Part shown: one piece after another, positions 50,351-61,879 of the stretch
How positions within the stretch are numbered: the stretch's first letter is position 1
How the letters are laid out: the number at the start of each line of letters is the position of its first letter
NCBI RefSeq assembly: GCF_030818905.1
Contig: NZ_JAUTAZ010000001.1
Location: 2,604,001 to 2,668,000, forward strand
DNA length: 64,000 bases
Reading direction: 5' to 3'
Source of the DNA: Microbacterium sp. SORGH_AS_0888
GTDB lineage: Bacteria > Actinomycetota > Actinomycetes > Actinomycetales > Microbacteriaceae
Made by a program: the position numbers and the translations under genes
The notes under the pieces: generated by a model
The model's input: the letters and a program-made list of their open reading frames with translations, nothing else
Databases searched by the model: none
Told to the model about the DNA's origin: nothing

Positions 50351-50523
50351 CCATGGATGGCCTTCTCTATCTTCTCGATCGTGTCGGACGCCTTCTCGCC
50401 GAAAGCGACCAGCGCGCCGCCGTCGCCGCGCAGCGCCTCCACGAGATCAACGAGGAAGGCCGACGTCGCCAAGCGGACGCCGCGCAGGCACGTGACATGG
50501 CCGCAGGCGACGCGGCGGCGTAA
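50347..50523 (+). CDS. Small phage protein coupled to the tail gene, 58 aa
   Basis: Starts MTMDGLLYLLDRVGRLLAES and is entirely helical (QQRLHEINEEGRRRQAD-like). ATG 50347 overlaps the corrected TGA of the tail gene (ATGA). Such small genes follow tail fibre genes in many actinophages. Alone it is unlikely to act. Confidence 0.6.
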   Translation: MTMDGLLYLLDRVGRLLAESDQRAAVAAQRLHEINEEGRRRQADAAQARDMAAGDAAA

Positions 50524-50557
50524 AGGGCATGAGCCCTCTCTTTGAGGCTGTACTCTC

Positions 50558-52043
50558 ATGCCCATGGGGAGAACTCAGGGTGTGTGGCTGACTGTGGTCG
50601 CCGGTGTGGTTGCCGTACTTGGGACCTGGGCGCTGCTATCTAACGTCACTCAATCCTGGTTGGTCATTGCGGCGTTGGCCGGTTTTGGCTTACTCATGTG
50701 GCGCCCGGTCGAGGTTCTTGTTTTTGCGCTTGTGGTGGCGCAAGAGATCAAGGATCCTGCCGACTTTTGGACCAGCAATCAGTGGCTCGTATTCGGCAAC
50801 TGGTTGTACTTCACTAAGGTTGGATCCGTACCCCTCGTTGCAATTCTCGTTCTCTCTGCTGCGGCGATTCATCTTGTGAAGATGCGTCGACGAGCACGGT
50901 CAGATACATTCTGGATTGTTTGGATTATACTCGCGATCTGGGTGCTTTCGATCGGGGCGATCCAGTCTGGTCAGACTCAGGTGGTGAATGCCTTCCTGGG
51001 ATCGTCGCTTCAGATGGTCCCTCTCATTCTTTTTGGGGGTTGGATACTTAATAGGTTCAATTTCCGATGAGCGCTCCATCGCCGGGATCTATGTGGCTGC
51101 CGCTGCGGGCCTTGGAGTTAACGTGCTGATCGCTTTATTGGCGGCGTCGAGTGGGCCGCTCGCGCCGATCGACTACGGTGGCGTTCAGATCAAGATTTTC
51201 CACGACACTGCTACGTCGGCACTGTTCCTTACTATGTTCCTGCTCCTGCTGTTCACGAGGAGAAAGTGGACCATCGGTCACGTCATACTTCTTTCTATCT
51301 CCGCGGTGGTGGTAATTCTCTGCTTCCGCCGAAGTGTTTGGTTCGCAGCAATTGTAACCGCTGCGTTGGTTGTGATGTTGGCGCGTGGAGGGCGGGGATT
51401 GCGCCGGTTCCTGTTCATCGCCATACCCGTTTCTGCGGTAGGTGTTCTTCTTGTTCCAGGGGTTTTGGACGATGTTTGGCAGCAAGCTGGGCAGGTGTTC
51501 GAAGCGATTTCAAGCGCACCGGCGGAGCAGACATCAGCCGGTCTTCACGTCTCTGATCTAGAGGTTGGGTGGGCGGCGGCGCTTGCATCACCGCTCATGG
51601 GGGTTGGAATTTTCTCGTCACAAGTCGGGGGATTTGCGGCTGGCGGCACATCACTATACGTCCATAACGAGTTCCTCCAGGTCTGGCTGCGGTGGGGTTT
51701 ATTGGGGTTGGTTTTGTTCACGATCCTGTTGGTTATCGCGGTGGTAGCAGGCTTCCGCGTTGTTCGGTCGCGACTGGCCCCTGATGCCGTCCGCGCTGCA
51801 GGTTTCTTTCTGGCCATCCTTCCTGTTCCGGTGATAACCGCACCGTTTGTTTCGATGACTGCCCGGTGGTCAACGCTGGTTGGTATCGCAGCAGGACTGT
51901 GTATCGCCTGGCTTCGTCGAGAGCGCGAAACATTTCCCGCTGTCACGAAAGTGTCCGAGATTCGAGTGACTAGTCGGGTCGCATCCGCTGCTTCGAGAAG
52001 AATGGTGTTCAGGAGCGCCGAGGGAAGAGGTCGGTTATCGTAA
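50558..52043 (+). pseudogene. O-antigen ligase/polymerase-like membrane protein, frameshifted
   Basis: Two adjacent frames (50558-51070 and from 51064 on) read as one 495-residue, 10-12 span protein. The N-terminal part ends QMVPLILFGGWILNRFN; the rest starts SDERSIAGIYVAAAAGLGVN and contains the Wzy/WaaL-type loop PLMGVGIFSSQVGGFAAGGT and YVHNEFLQVWLRWGLLG. Removing one T from TTT at about 51060-51063 joins them. The GC content is clearly lower than the host average, suggesting acquisition with the polysaccharide cluster. It should polymerise or ligate glycan chains if intact. Confidence 0.7.
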
Positions 52044-52126
52044 GCCTTTCAACCGATTTCGACATCCCACCGGCGTCCAGAGATGTGTAGCGACCATCGC
52101 AACGCTTCGGGCGGTAGCGTCTGGGC

Positions 52127-52631
52127 ATGGCTATAGACCAGTGGATCGTGGCGGATGGCCCTCTTGCGGGCAGCACTTATACTCTCGACGCGGAGGGCGG
52201 CCAGATTCTTGATCTCACCGATCAAGAGTGCACGTCCGTGACGTACTGCGCAAGCGCGAGAAGACTGTATGGCTCCTCGAACCAGCTCCTGTTCGTGGGT
52301 CACAAGCCGCCGATCGCGTGACTCCGCAGCATCGTGGCGTCGTCCCGACGGCCGCTGCTGATCGTCTCGCTCGCGGGCAGCAGCTCGCCGCGGCCGCGGA
52401 TGCGCTGCTTCGCGACGCGGTGGTCCTCGCGCTCGCGGATGGCGCCTCCTTCCGGGAGGTGTCCGCGTTGACGGGGACCTGATCGCCAGGTGGGTGCGGG
52501 AGTCGGATGGTCCGCCGCCAGCGGGCCGTGCGCGCGCCGTACAGCAGCATCAAATGCGGCAGGCGGGGGAGGAGCGGCTTCGGCTCGCGGACGCCGACCG
52601 TGCGCGTCTCAGCGCCGAATCGGAGCGGTGA
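52127..52631 (+). pseudogene. Small helix-turn-helix protein remnant, two frameshifts
   Basis: Frame 1 from ATG 52127 gives MAIDQWIVADGPLAGSTYTL and ILDLTDQE, then frame 2 gives VRDVLRKREKTVWLLEP and ALADGASFREVSALTG, and frame 3 gives DLIARWVRESDGPPPAGRAR. One missing base near 52225 and one in the G run at 52473-52476 rejoin them into 168 residues ending at TGA 52629. The FREVSALTG-DLIARW part is an HTH. It may be a phage or mobile-element regulator that has decayed, or be intact in the real genome. Confidence 0.6.
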
Positions 52632-52821
52632 TCGCCGCGCCTCCCATCCGCACCGAGGCGAGCGGTATTACGGTCGCTAACGGATTCATCAAGAATTCAC
52701 GGGATCGCTGCGCTGGCAGCGAGAATGACGACCTTGATCGATTCACTAAGGGTTAAATCTAGGGTTACGTTTAAACGGACTATTTCTTGTTGAGTTCGAT
52801 GGCGCTCTAGCGTGGTGAGAC

Positions 52822-53739
52822 ATGGCTCATTCGTCTTTACCGAACCCACCTACTGCGCCAGCGCGCTTCATCCCGGGGCTGCCCTCACCACGGTGGATGG
52901 GCGCGGCGGCCGCGGTCCTGCTCGCCACCGGCGTACTCGGTCTCGTCTGGATCGGCGTGCAGATCCCCGTATCAGTCGTCGGCTGGAACGATGCCGGTCC
53001 CGCGGTCGTCGCAATCAGTCGTGGGCTCCTGGCGCCGGGCGCAGTTCTGATTCCGTTCCTGGCGAGCAGTATCCTGATTCTGCGCATCACACACGCGCTC
53101 GCCGATCGTCGGCGTACGCCGCTCGCAAAGGATGTCGAGGCTCGCTCAGACCTGGTGGGCTGGGTGTGCGCCGTGATGGCAGGGGTCTGGGCGGGCGCTA
53201 TGCAGCCGGGAGCCTGGAGTCGGCCCGAAGACCATGGATGGGGACTCTTCGCGATCACGGTAGGTCTGCTTGCCGTCACCTTCCAGTTCTTCATCGGCAC
53301 CATGGTGGTTCCCGATGCGCGCGATCAGCTCACAATCGCGCAGAAGGCCCTTCGCGCTGAGTCGAAGTTTCTCGATGAGTCACAAGCGGCGAGTCTCCCG
53401 TCGGTGAGGAGCGCCGTGCGGATCGTCGCTATCGACGCGGGGCTACTGCTCGTGTTCGTACCCGTGACGCTGGGCCTCATCGAAGGCATCGCAAGGAACT
53501 CCCTGGAGAGCGGGGTACGCACCGGCGGGCTTGCGTTGTCGCTGGCGTTCATGAGCGTGTACTCGGTTCTGCTGGGTCAGCTGGCTGCGCCGTTCTCGAC
53601 AAAGGCGGCCAGGCGTACGTTCACGACAGTGGCGACCGTGATCGGCGCGGTCGGTTGGGTCGCAGTGACCATTTTCGAGATCTACGGCTTCTTCGCTGTG
53701 GGCGGCGTTGGTTGGCTGCTCTGGGGCACGGGGAGCTGA
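52822..53739 (+). CDS. Multi-span membrane protein, 3' end replaced by an IS
   Basis: 305 residues from ATG 52822 with seven or so hydrophobic segments and no recognised domain. The final residues are GWLLWGTGS and the TGA at 53737-53739 is the first three bases of the IS3-type inverted repeat. The gene was therefore probably cut by the IS and now ends in a stop donated by it; the original C-terminus is not visible on the far side. Function unknown. Confidence 0.6.
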   Translation: MAHSSLPNPPTAPARFIPGLPSPRWMGAAAAVLLATGVLGLVWIGVQIPVSVVGWNDAGPAVVAISRGLLAPGAVLIPFLASSILILRITHALADRRRTPLAKDVEARSDLVGWVCAVMAGVWAGAMQPGAWSRPEDHGWGLFAITVGLLAVTFQFFIGTMVVPDARDQLTIAQKALRAESKFLDESQAASLPSVRSAVRIVAIDAGLLLVFVPVTLGLIEGIARNSLESGVRTGGLALSLAFMSVYSVLLGQLAAPFSTKAARRTFTTVATVIGAVGWVAVTIFEIYGFFAVGGVGWLLWGTGS

Positions 53740-53770
53740 ACCCGGTTCGGTGGACACGGTTGTTGGTTGA

Positions 53771-54631
53771 TTATGCCGCGATGGCGGCGTGATGGGTGTT
53801 CTCGAACTCGAGCGGTGAGACGTCGCCGATGCCGGAGTGGCGGCGTTTCGGGTTGTACCAGGCCTCGATCCATTCGAAGATCGCTTGCCCGAGCTCGTCT
53901 CGGCTCTGCCAGACGTGCTGGTCGAGGAGTTCGCGTTGCATCGTGGACCAGAACGACTCCATGAGTCCGTTGTCGACGCTGGACGCGACCCTGCCCATCG
54001 ATCCGAGCAGTCCAGCTTGGCGGAGCCGATGCCCGAACACCCAGGACGTGTATTGGGATCCGCGGTCCGAATGCACCACGGTTCCCGGCTCCGGGTTCCG
54101 CCGCCACCGAGCCATGTCGAGGGCGTCGACAACGAGCTCCGCGCGGATGTGATCGGCGATCGCCCACCCAACAACGCGACGGGAGAAGACGTCTACGACG
54201 GCCGCGCAGTAGACCTTCCCGGTCCGCGTCGGATGTTCCGTGATATCGGTGACCCAGAGTTTGTCCGGGCCGTCCGCGACAAACTGACGTTTCACGAGAT
54301 CCTCATGCGGCGCCGGCAGCGGGCGGACCTTGCCACGTTTGCGACGGTGACTGATCCCCGCGATCCCGGCCAGGCGCATCAGCCGAGCCACCCGCTTCTT
54401 CCCGCATCGGATCTGCAACCCGAGCCGCAACTCCGCATGCACCCGCCTCGCACCGTAGCTGGTTCGGGAGTCGCGGTGAATGCGGACGATCGTGACCGTC
54501 AGGTCCGCATCCGTTCGAGAACGATGCGAGGGCGGTCGCTTCTTCCACGCGTAATACCCGGAACGAGAGACCCGCAGTACCCGACAGGCCAGGGACGCAT
54601 CGATCCCGGTGGTGACGAGGCGGTCGATCAC
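53771..54631 (-). CDS. IS3-family transposase OrfB
   Basis: 286 residues, DDE catalytic domain. HTH_21 part ACRVLRVSRSGYYAWKKRP and integrase core with WVTDITEHPTRTGKVYCAAV (first Asp), TVVHSDRGSQYTSWVF (second Asp) and NGLMESFWSTMQRELL (Glu). GTG start overlaps the orfA stop (GTGA), so it may be made by coupling or frameshifting as a fusion. It appears intact, so the element may be active. Confidence 0.95.
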   Translation of the reverse strand: MIDRLVTTGIDASLACRVLRVSRSGYYAWKKRPPSHRSRTDADLTVTIVRIHRDSRTSYGARRVHAELRLGLQIRCGKKRVARLMRLAGIAGISHRRKRGKVRPLPAPHEDLVKRQFVADGPDKLWVTDITEHPTRTGKVYCAAVVDVFSRRVVGWAIADHIRAELVVDALDMARWRRNPEPGTVVHSDRGSQYTSWVFGHRLRQAGLLGSMGRVASSVDNGLMESFWSTMQRELLDQHVWQSRDELGQAIFEWIEAWYNPKRRHSGIGDVSPLEFENTHHAAIAA

Positions 54632-54927
54632 CGGGAAGACCCTTTTGGGCCGACCACCTCCCGAGCGAAATACGCTGACGCCTGCCGAAGGATCTCGATC
54701 TCCGCAGCTTGAACCCGGTTCTCGCGACGCAAGCGAACCAGCTCGGCGCGCTCGTCCGAGGTCACGCCTTCCTGGACGCCCTCGTCGACATCAGCGATCT
54801 TCATCCACCGGCGCAGACAGGACTCGCTGATCCCGAGATCAGTCGCGAGCTGCGCGATCGGCTTCTCCTTCGACCGCGCGAGCGCGACCGCCCTCCGACG
54901 AAACTCCACCGGGTGAGCTGCAGGCAT
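54628..54927 (-). CDS. IS3-family transposase OrfA
   Basis: 99 residues. FRRRAVALARSKEKPIAQLA and GISESCLRRWMKIADVDEG form the HTH_Tnp_1 domain; ELVRLRRENRVQAAEIEILR is the leucine zipper. It ends four bases inside orfB. Together with orfB it forms the functional transposase of the IS3 family. Confidence 0.95.
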   Translation of the reverse strand: MPAAHPVEFRRRAVALARSKEKPIAQLATDLGISESCLRRWMKIADVDEGVQEGVTSDERAELVRLRRENRVQAAEIEILRQASAYFAREVVGPKGSSR

Positions 54928-55026
54928 GTTGACTCCTTCACGAACGACTCTCGCCGCTCAGATCAGGTGTCCACAAGACCGGGTTCAGCTCCCACGCTGC
55001 GCTCCTTGGTGCAGGGGCCGTAGCTC

Positions 55027-56102
55027 CTAGGTGTACTGACCCGGATCGTTGTTGACGTAGGAGAGACCTCCGGGGTCGAGTTGGAGTTGTCTAGGTTCCC
55101 TCGAGTCCACGGAGGTCTCTCGTGTCCCACGCTAACGCCCGGCTGACGCCGGCTGGCAGGTTGATCATGGTCCAGCGCATCCAATCTGGGCGCCCGGTCT
55201 CGCATGTTGCGGCGGAGATGGGGATCTCTCGCACGGCGGCGTGGCGGTGGTGGCGCCGCTTCCGGGAGGACGGACCGGCGGGGCTGATCGATCGGTCCAG
55301 CGTGGCCGCGTCGCATCCTCGTCGCACGGCCCCATGTGTGGAGACGCGGGTGTTGATCATTCGGCATCTCAGCCGTCGTGGCCCGGTGTTCATCGCGGGC
55401 AGACTCGGCATGCACGCGTCGACGGTGGGGCGGGTGCTGCACCGCCACCGAGTCCCGTTGATTCGCGAGCTGGATCCCGTCACGGGCAGAATCATCCGCG
55501 CGAGGCGGGCCACTGCGGCGCGCTACGAGCACGACCACCCCGGCTCGCTGATCCATGTCGACGTGAAGAAGCTCGGCAGGATCCCGGACGGCGGCGGGTG
55601 GTGCGCGGATCCGACCCAGACCGTCGCTGTTCATCGGACGTCGCATCTGAAGAGCGGATACGACTACGTCCACACCGCCATCGATGACCATTCCCGGGTC
55701 GCTTACGCCGAGGTCCACGACGACGAGAAGGGTGTCACCGCCGCGGGGTTCTTAGATCGCGCTGTCGCGTTCTACGCCGCCCTCGGAGTGAGGGTCGAGC
55801 GGGTCATCAGCGACAACGCGTTCGCCTACCGTCACTCCACCGCATTCCGCGGCGTGATCAACGCGCACGGAATCACTCAGAAGTTCATCCGCCCGCACTG
55901 CCCCTGGACCAACGGGAAAGTGGAACGCCTCAACCGAACCCTCGCGACCGAGTGGGCCTACGCCCGACCATGGAACTCGAACACCGACCGCACCGCAGCC
56001 TTGCCCACCTGGCTCGATCACTACAACCTAGACAGACACCACCTCGGCATCGGCGGCATCCCCATCGACCGAATCAACAACGGTCGAGGTCAATACACCT
56101 AG
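55027..56102. mobile_element. IS481-family insertion sequence with CTAG duplication
   Basis: The ends GTGTACTGACC (from 55031) and GGTCAATACAC (to 56098) are inverted repeats that continue inward with CGTTGTTGA on both sides. CTAG flanks both ends (55027-55030, 56099-56102), matching the known CTAG target choice of IS481-type elements. It is about 1.07 kb, usual for the family. Confidence 0.9.
55122..56102 (+). CDS. IS481-family transposase
   Basis: 326 residues. Helix-turn-helix part SHVAAEMGISRTAAWRWWRR and a DDE integrase core with LIHVDVKKLG (first Asp), RVERVISDNAFAYRHS (second Asp) and GKVERLNRTLATEW (Glu). The frame ends GRGQYT with TAG contributed by the flanking CTAG duplication, a property also known for IS481 of Bordetella. 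Looks intact and probably functional. Confidence 0.95.
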   Translation: MSHANARLTPAGRLIMVQRIQSGRPVSHVAAEMGISRTAAWRWWRRFREDGPAGLIDRSSVAASHPRRTAPCVETRVLIIRHLSRRGPVFIAGRLGMHASTVGRVLHRHRVPLIRELDPVTGRIIRARRATAARYEHDHPGSLIHVDVKKLGRIPDGGGWCADPTQTVAVHRTSHLKSGYDYVHTAIDDHSRVAYAEVHDDEKGVTAAGFLDRAVAFYAALGVRVERVISDNAFAYRHSTAFRGVINAHGITQKFIRPHCPWTNGKVERLNRTLATEWAYARPWNSNTDRTAALPTWLDHYNLDRHHLGIGGIPIDRINNGRGQYT

Positions 56103-56142
56103 CCCGCTCGCGGACCGGTTAGGTGGTGCCTAGACGGCAGAC

Positions 56143-57453
56143 TCACGGCCTCCCCATGCCGTAGTACGTCCAGCCAGCGGCGCGCCAGGCGGCGGCGTCG
56201 AGCCCGTTCCGGCCGTCCACGATCACTCGTCCTTCGGTGAGGGTCGAGGCGTGCTCGGGGCTGAGTTCACGACGGTATTCGTCCCACTCGGTGACCATGA
56301 TCACGGCGTCGGCGCCTCGCAGTGCTTCGTCGCGGTCTTCGACGTAGTTGAGCTGGGGGTGGACCCGGCGAGCGTTCTCGATCGCTGCCGGATCGGTGAT
56401 CGTGACCCATGCACCGAGGCCGTGGAGGCGAACGGCGACGTCGAGGGCGGGGGAGTCGCGGATGTCGTCGCTGTGCGGCTTGAACGCTGCGCCGAGCACG
56501 GTGATGTTCTTCTTGAAGGCTGATCCACCCAGCCCATCGACGACGAGCTGCACGGCCCGGTCGCGGCGGCGCAGGTTGATCTCGTCCATCTGGCGGAGGA
56601 ACGCGACCGACTCGCCGCGACCGAGCTCCTCGGCACGAGCCGAGAACGCGCGGATGTCCTTCGGCAGGCATCCGCCTCCGAAGCCGATCCCCGCACCCAG
56701 GAAGCGGCGCCCGATCCGGGCATCGTACCCGATCGCATCGGCGAGCTTAGTGACGTCGGCACCGGTGACCTCGGCGATCTCAGCCATGGCGTTGATGAAG
56801 GAGATCTTGGTGGCGAGGAACGCGTTGGCAGAAACTTTGACGAGCTCAGCGGTTGCGTAGTCGGTCACGATGAACGGTGTCCCCTTGGCGACAGAAGGGT
56901 GGTAGACCTCGCGCAGGATGGATGCCGCACGCTCGCCCTCGTCCCCGGCAGGTACCCCGGCGACTAGTCGATCTGGGTCAACCGTGTCCTGCACAGCGAA
57001 TCCTTCGCGCAAGAACTCTGGGTTCCAGACGAGCGTCGCACCGGTCTCGGAGATTCGTGGAGCGAGCCCCGCTGCGGTACCGACGGGGACGGTGGACTTG
57101 CCTGCGACGAGGTCGCCCTCGGACAAGTAGGGCAGCAGGCCATCGATCGCGGCGTTGACGTAGGTGAGGTCGGCTGCATAGCCGTCCTTCTGCTGCGGAG
57201 TGCCGACGCCGACGAAATGTACGGCGGCGCCCGCGGCCTCGGCCATGTCGGTCGTGAACCGCAGCTTGCCCGAGGTGATGCCCTCGGTCAGGATCTCCTG
57301 CAGTCCGGGTTCGAAGAACGGTGCCTCGCCTTTCGACAGTGCGTCGATCTTGCGCTGGTCGACGTCGATACCGACGACCTCATGGCCGATGGACGCCATG
57401 GCGGCCGCGTGGACGGCACCGAGGTACCCGCATCCGATGACAGAAAGCTTCAT
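56143..57453 (-). CDS. UDP-glucose/GDP-mannose dehydrogenase family protein
   Basis: 436 residues from ATG 57453 behind AAGGAG. NAD-binding GCGYLGAVHAAAMASIGHEV, catalytic Cys in GFGGGCLPKD, LKVSANAFLATKISFINAMA-like middle and the C-terminal VLGAAFKPHSDDIRDSPALD are the UDP-glucose 6-dehydrogenase pattern. It should convert UDP-glucose (from GalU) to UDP-glucuronate for acidic surface glycan. Separate from the rml operon by about 100 bp, on the same strand. Confidence 0.9.
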   Translation of the reverse strand: MKLSVIGCGYLGAVHAAAMASIGHEVVGIDVDQRKIDALSKGEAPFFEPGLQEILTEGITSGKLRFTTDMAEAAGAAVHFVGVGTPQQKDGYAADLTYVNAAIDGLLPYLSEGDLVAGKSTVPVGTAAGLAPRISETGATLVWNPEFLREGFAVQDTVDPDRLVAGVPAGDEGERAASILREVYHPSVAKGTPFIVTDYATAELVKVSANAFLATKISFINAMAEIAEVTGADVTKLADAIGYDARIGRRFLGAGIGFGGGCLPKDIRAFSARAEELGRGESVAFLRQMDEINLRRRDRAVQLVVDGLGGSAFKKNITVLGAAFKPHSDDIRDSPALDVAVRLHGLGAWVTITDPAAIENARRVHPQLNYVEDRDEALRGADAVIMVTEWDEYRRELSPEHASTLTEGRVIVDGRNGLDAAAWRAAGWTYYGMGRP

Positions 57454-57558
57454 GGAACTCCTTGTGCGTGGGGTCTGCATCGTTGGTATCAGACCTGCAT
57501 GACGATTGCGTATCGGAGAAGGATCAGCCCGCACATAGCGAGCTCGATCTCGCTTCGA

Positions 57559-58975
57559 TCAGCTGGACAGATAGTGCGAGAGCAAGTCCTGCCAGGGATG
57601 GGGTGTGTATCCGGTGTTGGTGATTTTGGTGGTGTTGAGCAGGCTGTTGGTGGGTCGGGGGGCGATGGGTGTGGTGGTGTTTGCGTAGTAGTCGGTGGTG
57701 GTGGTGGGGGTGACGCGGTTGGGGTCGTGTCCGGTGAGGTGGTAGACGGTGCGGGCGATGTCGTACCAGGTGGTGGGTTGGCCGGTGTTGGTGATGTTGT
57801 AGGTGCCGTGGGGGGCGTGGGTGGTGAGGAGGTGGTGGATGGCTTCGGCGATGGTGGGGGTGAAGGTGAGGCGTCCGGTTTGGTCGTTGACGACGGTGGG
57901 GTTGATGCCGCGGTTTGCGAGGTTTGCCATGGTGCGGACGAAGTTGTTGCCGTCTCCGATGACCCAGCTGGTGCGGAGGATGTAGTGGTTTGGGACGGTG
58001 GTGATGATGGTGTCGGCGGCGGCTTTGGTTTGGTCCGTAGACGCCGAGGGGTGAGACGGGGTCGGTTTCGGTGTATTCGTCGGGTTTGGTGCCGTCGTAG
58101 ACGTAGTCGCTGGAGATGTGGACGAGGGTGATGCCGTGGGCGGTGGCGATGCGGGCGAGCGTGGCGGCGGCTGTCGCGTTGGCGGCCCAGGCGTCTTGGC
58201 GGCCTTGGGGGGTTTCGGCGGTGTCGACGGCGGTGTAGGCGGCGGCGTTGATGATGGTGGCGTAGTCCCGCCACCGGCGGGCGGTGGCGAGGTCTGGGTG
58301 GGTGAGGTCGAGGGTCTCGCGGGTGGTGTATTCGATCCAGGGGTGGGTGCCGAGTTCGTGTTGGAGGGCGCGGCCGAGTTGTCCGTTCGCTCCGGTGACG
58401 AGGATCTTCTTCGGCGGAATGGGGGTCACATCTTCGAGGCGGGGGTGGTTTTTGTCTTTGTCGCTGATCTGGGCCTGATCCAGCGGGATGGGCCAGGGGA
58501 TATTGGTGGTTTCGTCGGCGAGGTTGAGGAAGCTGTAGGCGGCGGTGGGGGACCAGTGGTCGTTGACGAGGTAGGTGTAGGCGGTGTCGGGTTCGAGGGT
58601 TTGGTAGGAGTTGCCGACGCCGCGGGGGACGTAGATCGCGCGGGAGGGGTCGAGTTCGGTGGTGTACACGGCGCCGAAGGTGGGGCCTTCGCGCAGGTCG
58701 ACCCAGGCGCCGAAGATGCGTCCGGTGGCAACGGACACGTATTTGTCCCAGGGTTCGGCGTGGATCCCGCGGGTGGTGCCGGTGGCGTCGTTGAAGGAGA
58801 TGTTGTTCTGCACGGGCCCGAAATCGGGCAGCCCGGCCGGGATCATCTTCTCCCGCTGCCAGTTCTCCTTGAACCAGCCGCGACTGTCGCCGTGGACGGG
58901 CAGGTCGAACACCACCAACCCCGGAATCGGGGTCTGTGTCACACCCAACGCTTTGCCGTACTCGGTCACAACCAT
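57559..58975 (-). pseudogene. Fused RmlC-RmlD (dTDP-rhamnose synthesis), frameshifted
   Basis: The N-terminal 200 residues are an RmlC-type epimerase (VVFDLPVHGDSRGWFKENWQ, RGIHAEPWDKYV) and the rest an RmlD-type reductase (LVTGANGQLGRAL, THISSDYVYDGT-like, TEPVSPLGVYG). After VSPLGVYG the frame breaks at about 58035; dropping one base from GGACC gives YGQTKAAADTIITTVPNHYI, RTSWVIGDGN and the C-terminal frame ending PHPWQDLLSHYLSS. Total length then fits. The fusion is known in Microbacteriaceae and relatives. As given the enzyme would lose the reductase half; intact it makes dTDP-L-rhamnose. Confidence 0.8.
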
Positions 58976-59099
58976 GCTCCCATCCCCGCCCCCGAGGGTC
59001 TGCGGGGGCATCCTGTTCCTACACAACACTTCCTGCACGTCGTGGCCCGCCCGGGGGCTGCCCCCGAGGGGCCACGACGTGCACGGATCTCACGGCTGG

Positions 59100-60970
<1,871 letters not shown>

Positions 60971-61183
60971 TATGCATACTCCGAAATAAACGTGACAACG
61001 AACGCAGCCAAACTGGGCGACATGCGCAAAAACGCGACATGATCAACTGTCGTCGGCCAAGTGGAAAAATCTGGATAGCCAAGCTTCGAGATGGTCATGT
61101 AAACGCGTCGACAATAGCGTTTGCGAATCTCAGTTAAGCTACCCCATCCGTACCCATTGAGATTATGTTCTCTTGAAATCCAT
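60971..61183. other. AT-richer gap of about 210 bp upstream of rmlA
   Basis: No gene is recognised. It is AT-rich relative to the locus and should hold the rmlA promoter on the minus strand, but no clear -35/-10 pair is assigned. Confidence 0.4.
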
Positions 61184-61879
61184 TTAGGTGGCCGAGGTCT
61201 CAGGCATTCGCATGCGAAGGACGCGGGCTGGGATCCCCCCAATTACCGAACCAGGGGGAAAGCTGCTACGAACGACACTCCCAGCGGCCACGACTGACCC
61301 AGTCGATATTCTTACGCCTGCCAAGATGGTTACCCTTGCCCCGATCCAAACATCTGACTCAATCACCACGCTCTCTTCGGTCGTGCCTTGCTGTCGGATT
61401 GCAAGTTGAGTATCGCCAAAATTATGCTCTTGCGAATGGAACGTCGCGAACGGGCCGACGATAACGTCTTCCCCTATATAAACTCCGCCAGAACAGCCGA
61501 CATGTGCGAAATCCCCCAGGCCGCTTCGCTCGCCCAGCGAGAAACCTTGGCCGACCCTGCTGAGATGGCTTGTTCCCGAAATTGTGCAGTAACGGCCGAT
61601 TTTTGCTCCCGCGCCCAGCGTCACGCCGCGTTGAGTTCTTCCATCGATGTACGAACCTTCACCAACGGCGCTAAGCTTCCCGAACTGGATCTTTCGCTTA
61701 CCGCGCAGCTTTACGCGGCGATCGATGAATATGAGATTCCTAGTTCTGAAAACTCCACGAACTAGCTGAAATCCCCGAATCAGCACTTCGCTTAACAAGT
61801 CCAGCGAAGACAGTCCCGGGTCGATCTTATAGCTTCGCCCTGCCCGCCTTAAGACGAACTCAATCAATTTGCGTGTCAC
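61184..61879 (-). CDS. Left-handed beta-helix acyltransferase (WbbJ/LpxA-like)
   Basis: 231 residues from GTG 61879, overlapping the previous stop. Hexapeptide repeats such as VTLGAGAKIGRYCTISG, VYIGEDVIVGPFATFHSQ and VVIESDVWIGARVTILAGVR with the catalytic His region HSQEHNFGD show an O-acetyl or acyl transferase of surface glycans. It is likely soluble with a membrane-near N-terminal helix. The GC content is lower than the chromosome average. Confidence 0.85.
   Translation of the reverse strand: MTRKLIEFVLRRAGRSYKIDPGLSSLDLLSEVLIRGFQLVRGVFRTRNLIFIDRRVKLRGKRKIQFGKLSAVGEGSYIDGRTQRGVTLGAGAKIGRYCTISGTSHLSRVGQGFSLGERSGLGDFAHVGCSGGVYIGEDVIVGPFATFHSQEHNFGDTQLAIRQQGTTEESVVIESDVWIGARVTILAGVRISTGSVVAAGSVVRSSFPPGSVIGGIPARVLRMRMPETSAT

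Larger units (their letters stand above)
53737..54987. mobile_element. IS3-family insertion sequence
   Basis: Terminal inverted repeats TGAACCCGGTTCGGTGGACAC (53737-53757; shown here as 20 plus one) and its near complement (54967-54987), 18 of 21 bases matching, enclose orfA and orfB on the minus strand. The outer flanks GGGAGC and GCTCCC extend the symmetry; AGCT may be the target duplication. Size about 1.25 kb, usual for the family. Confidence 0.85.
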
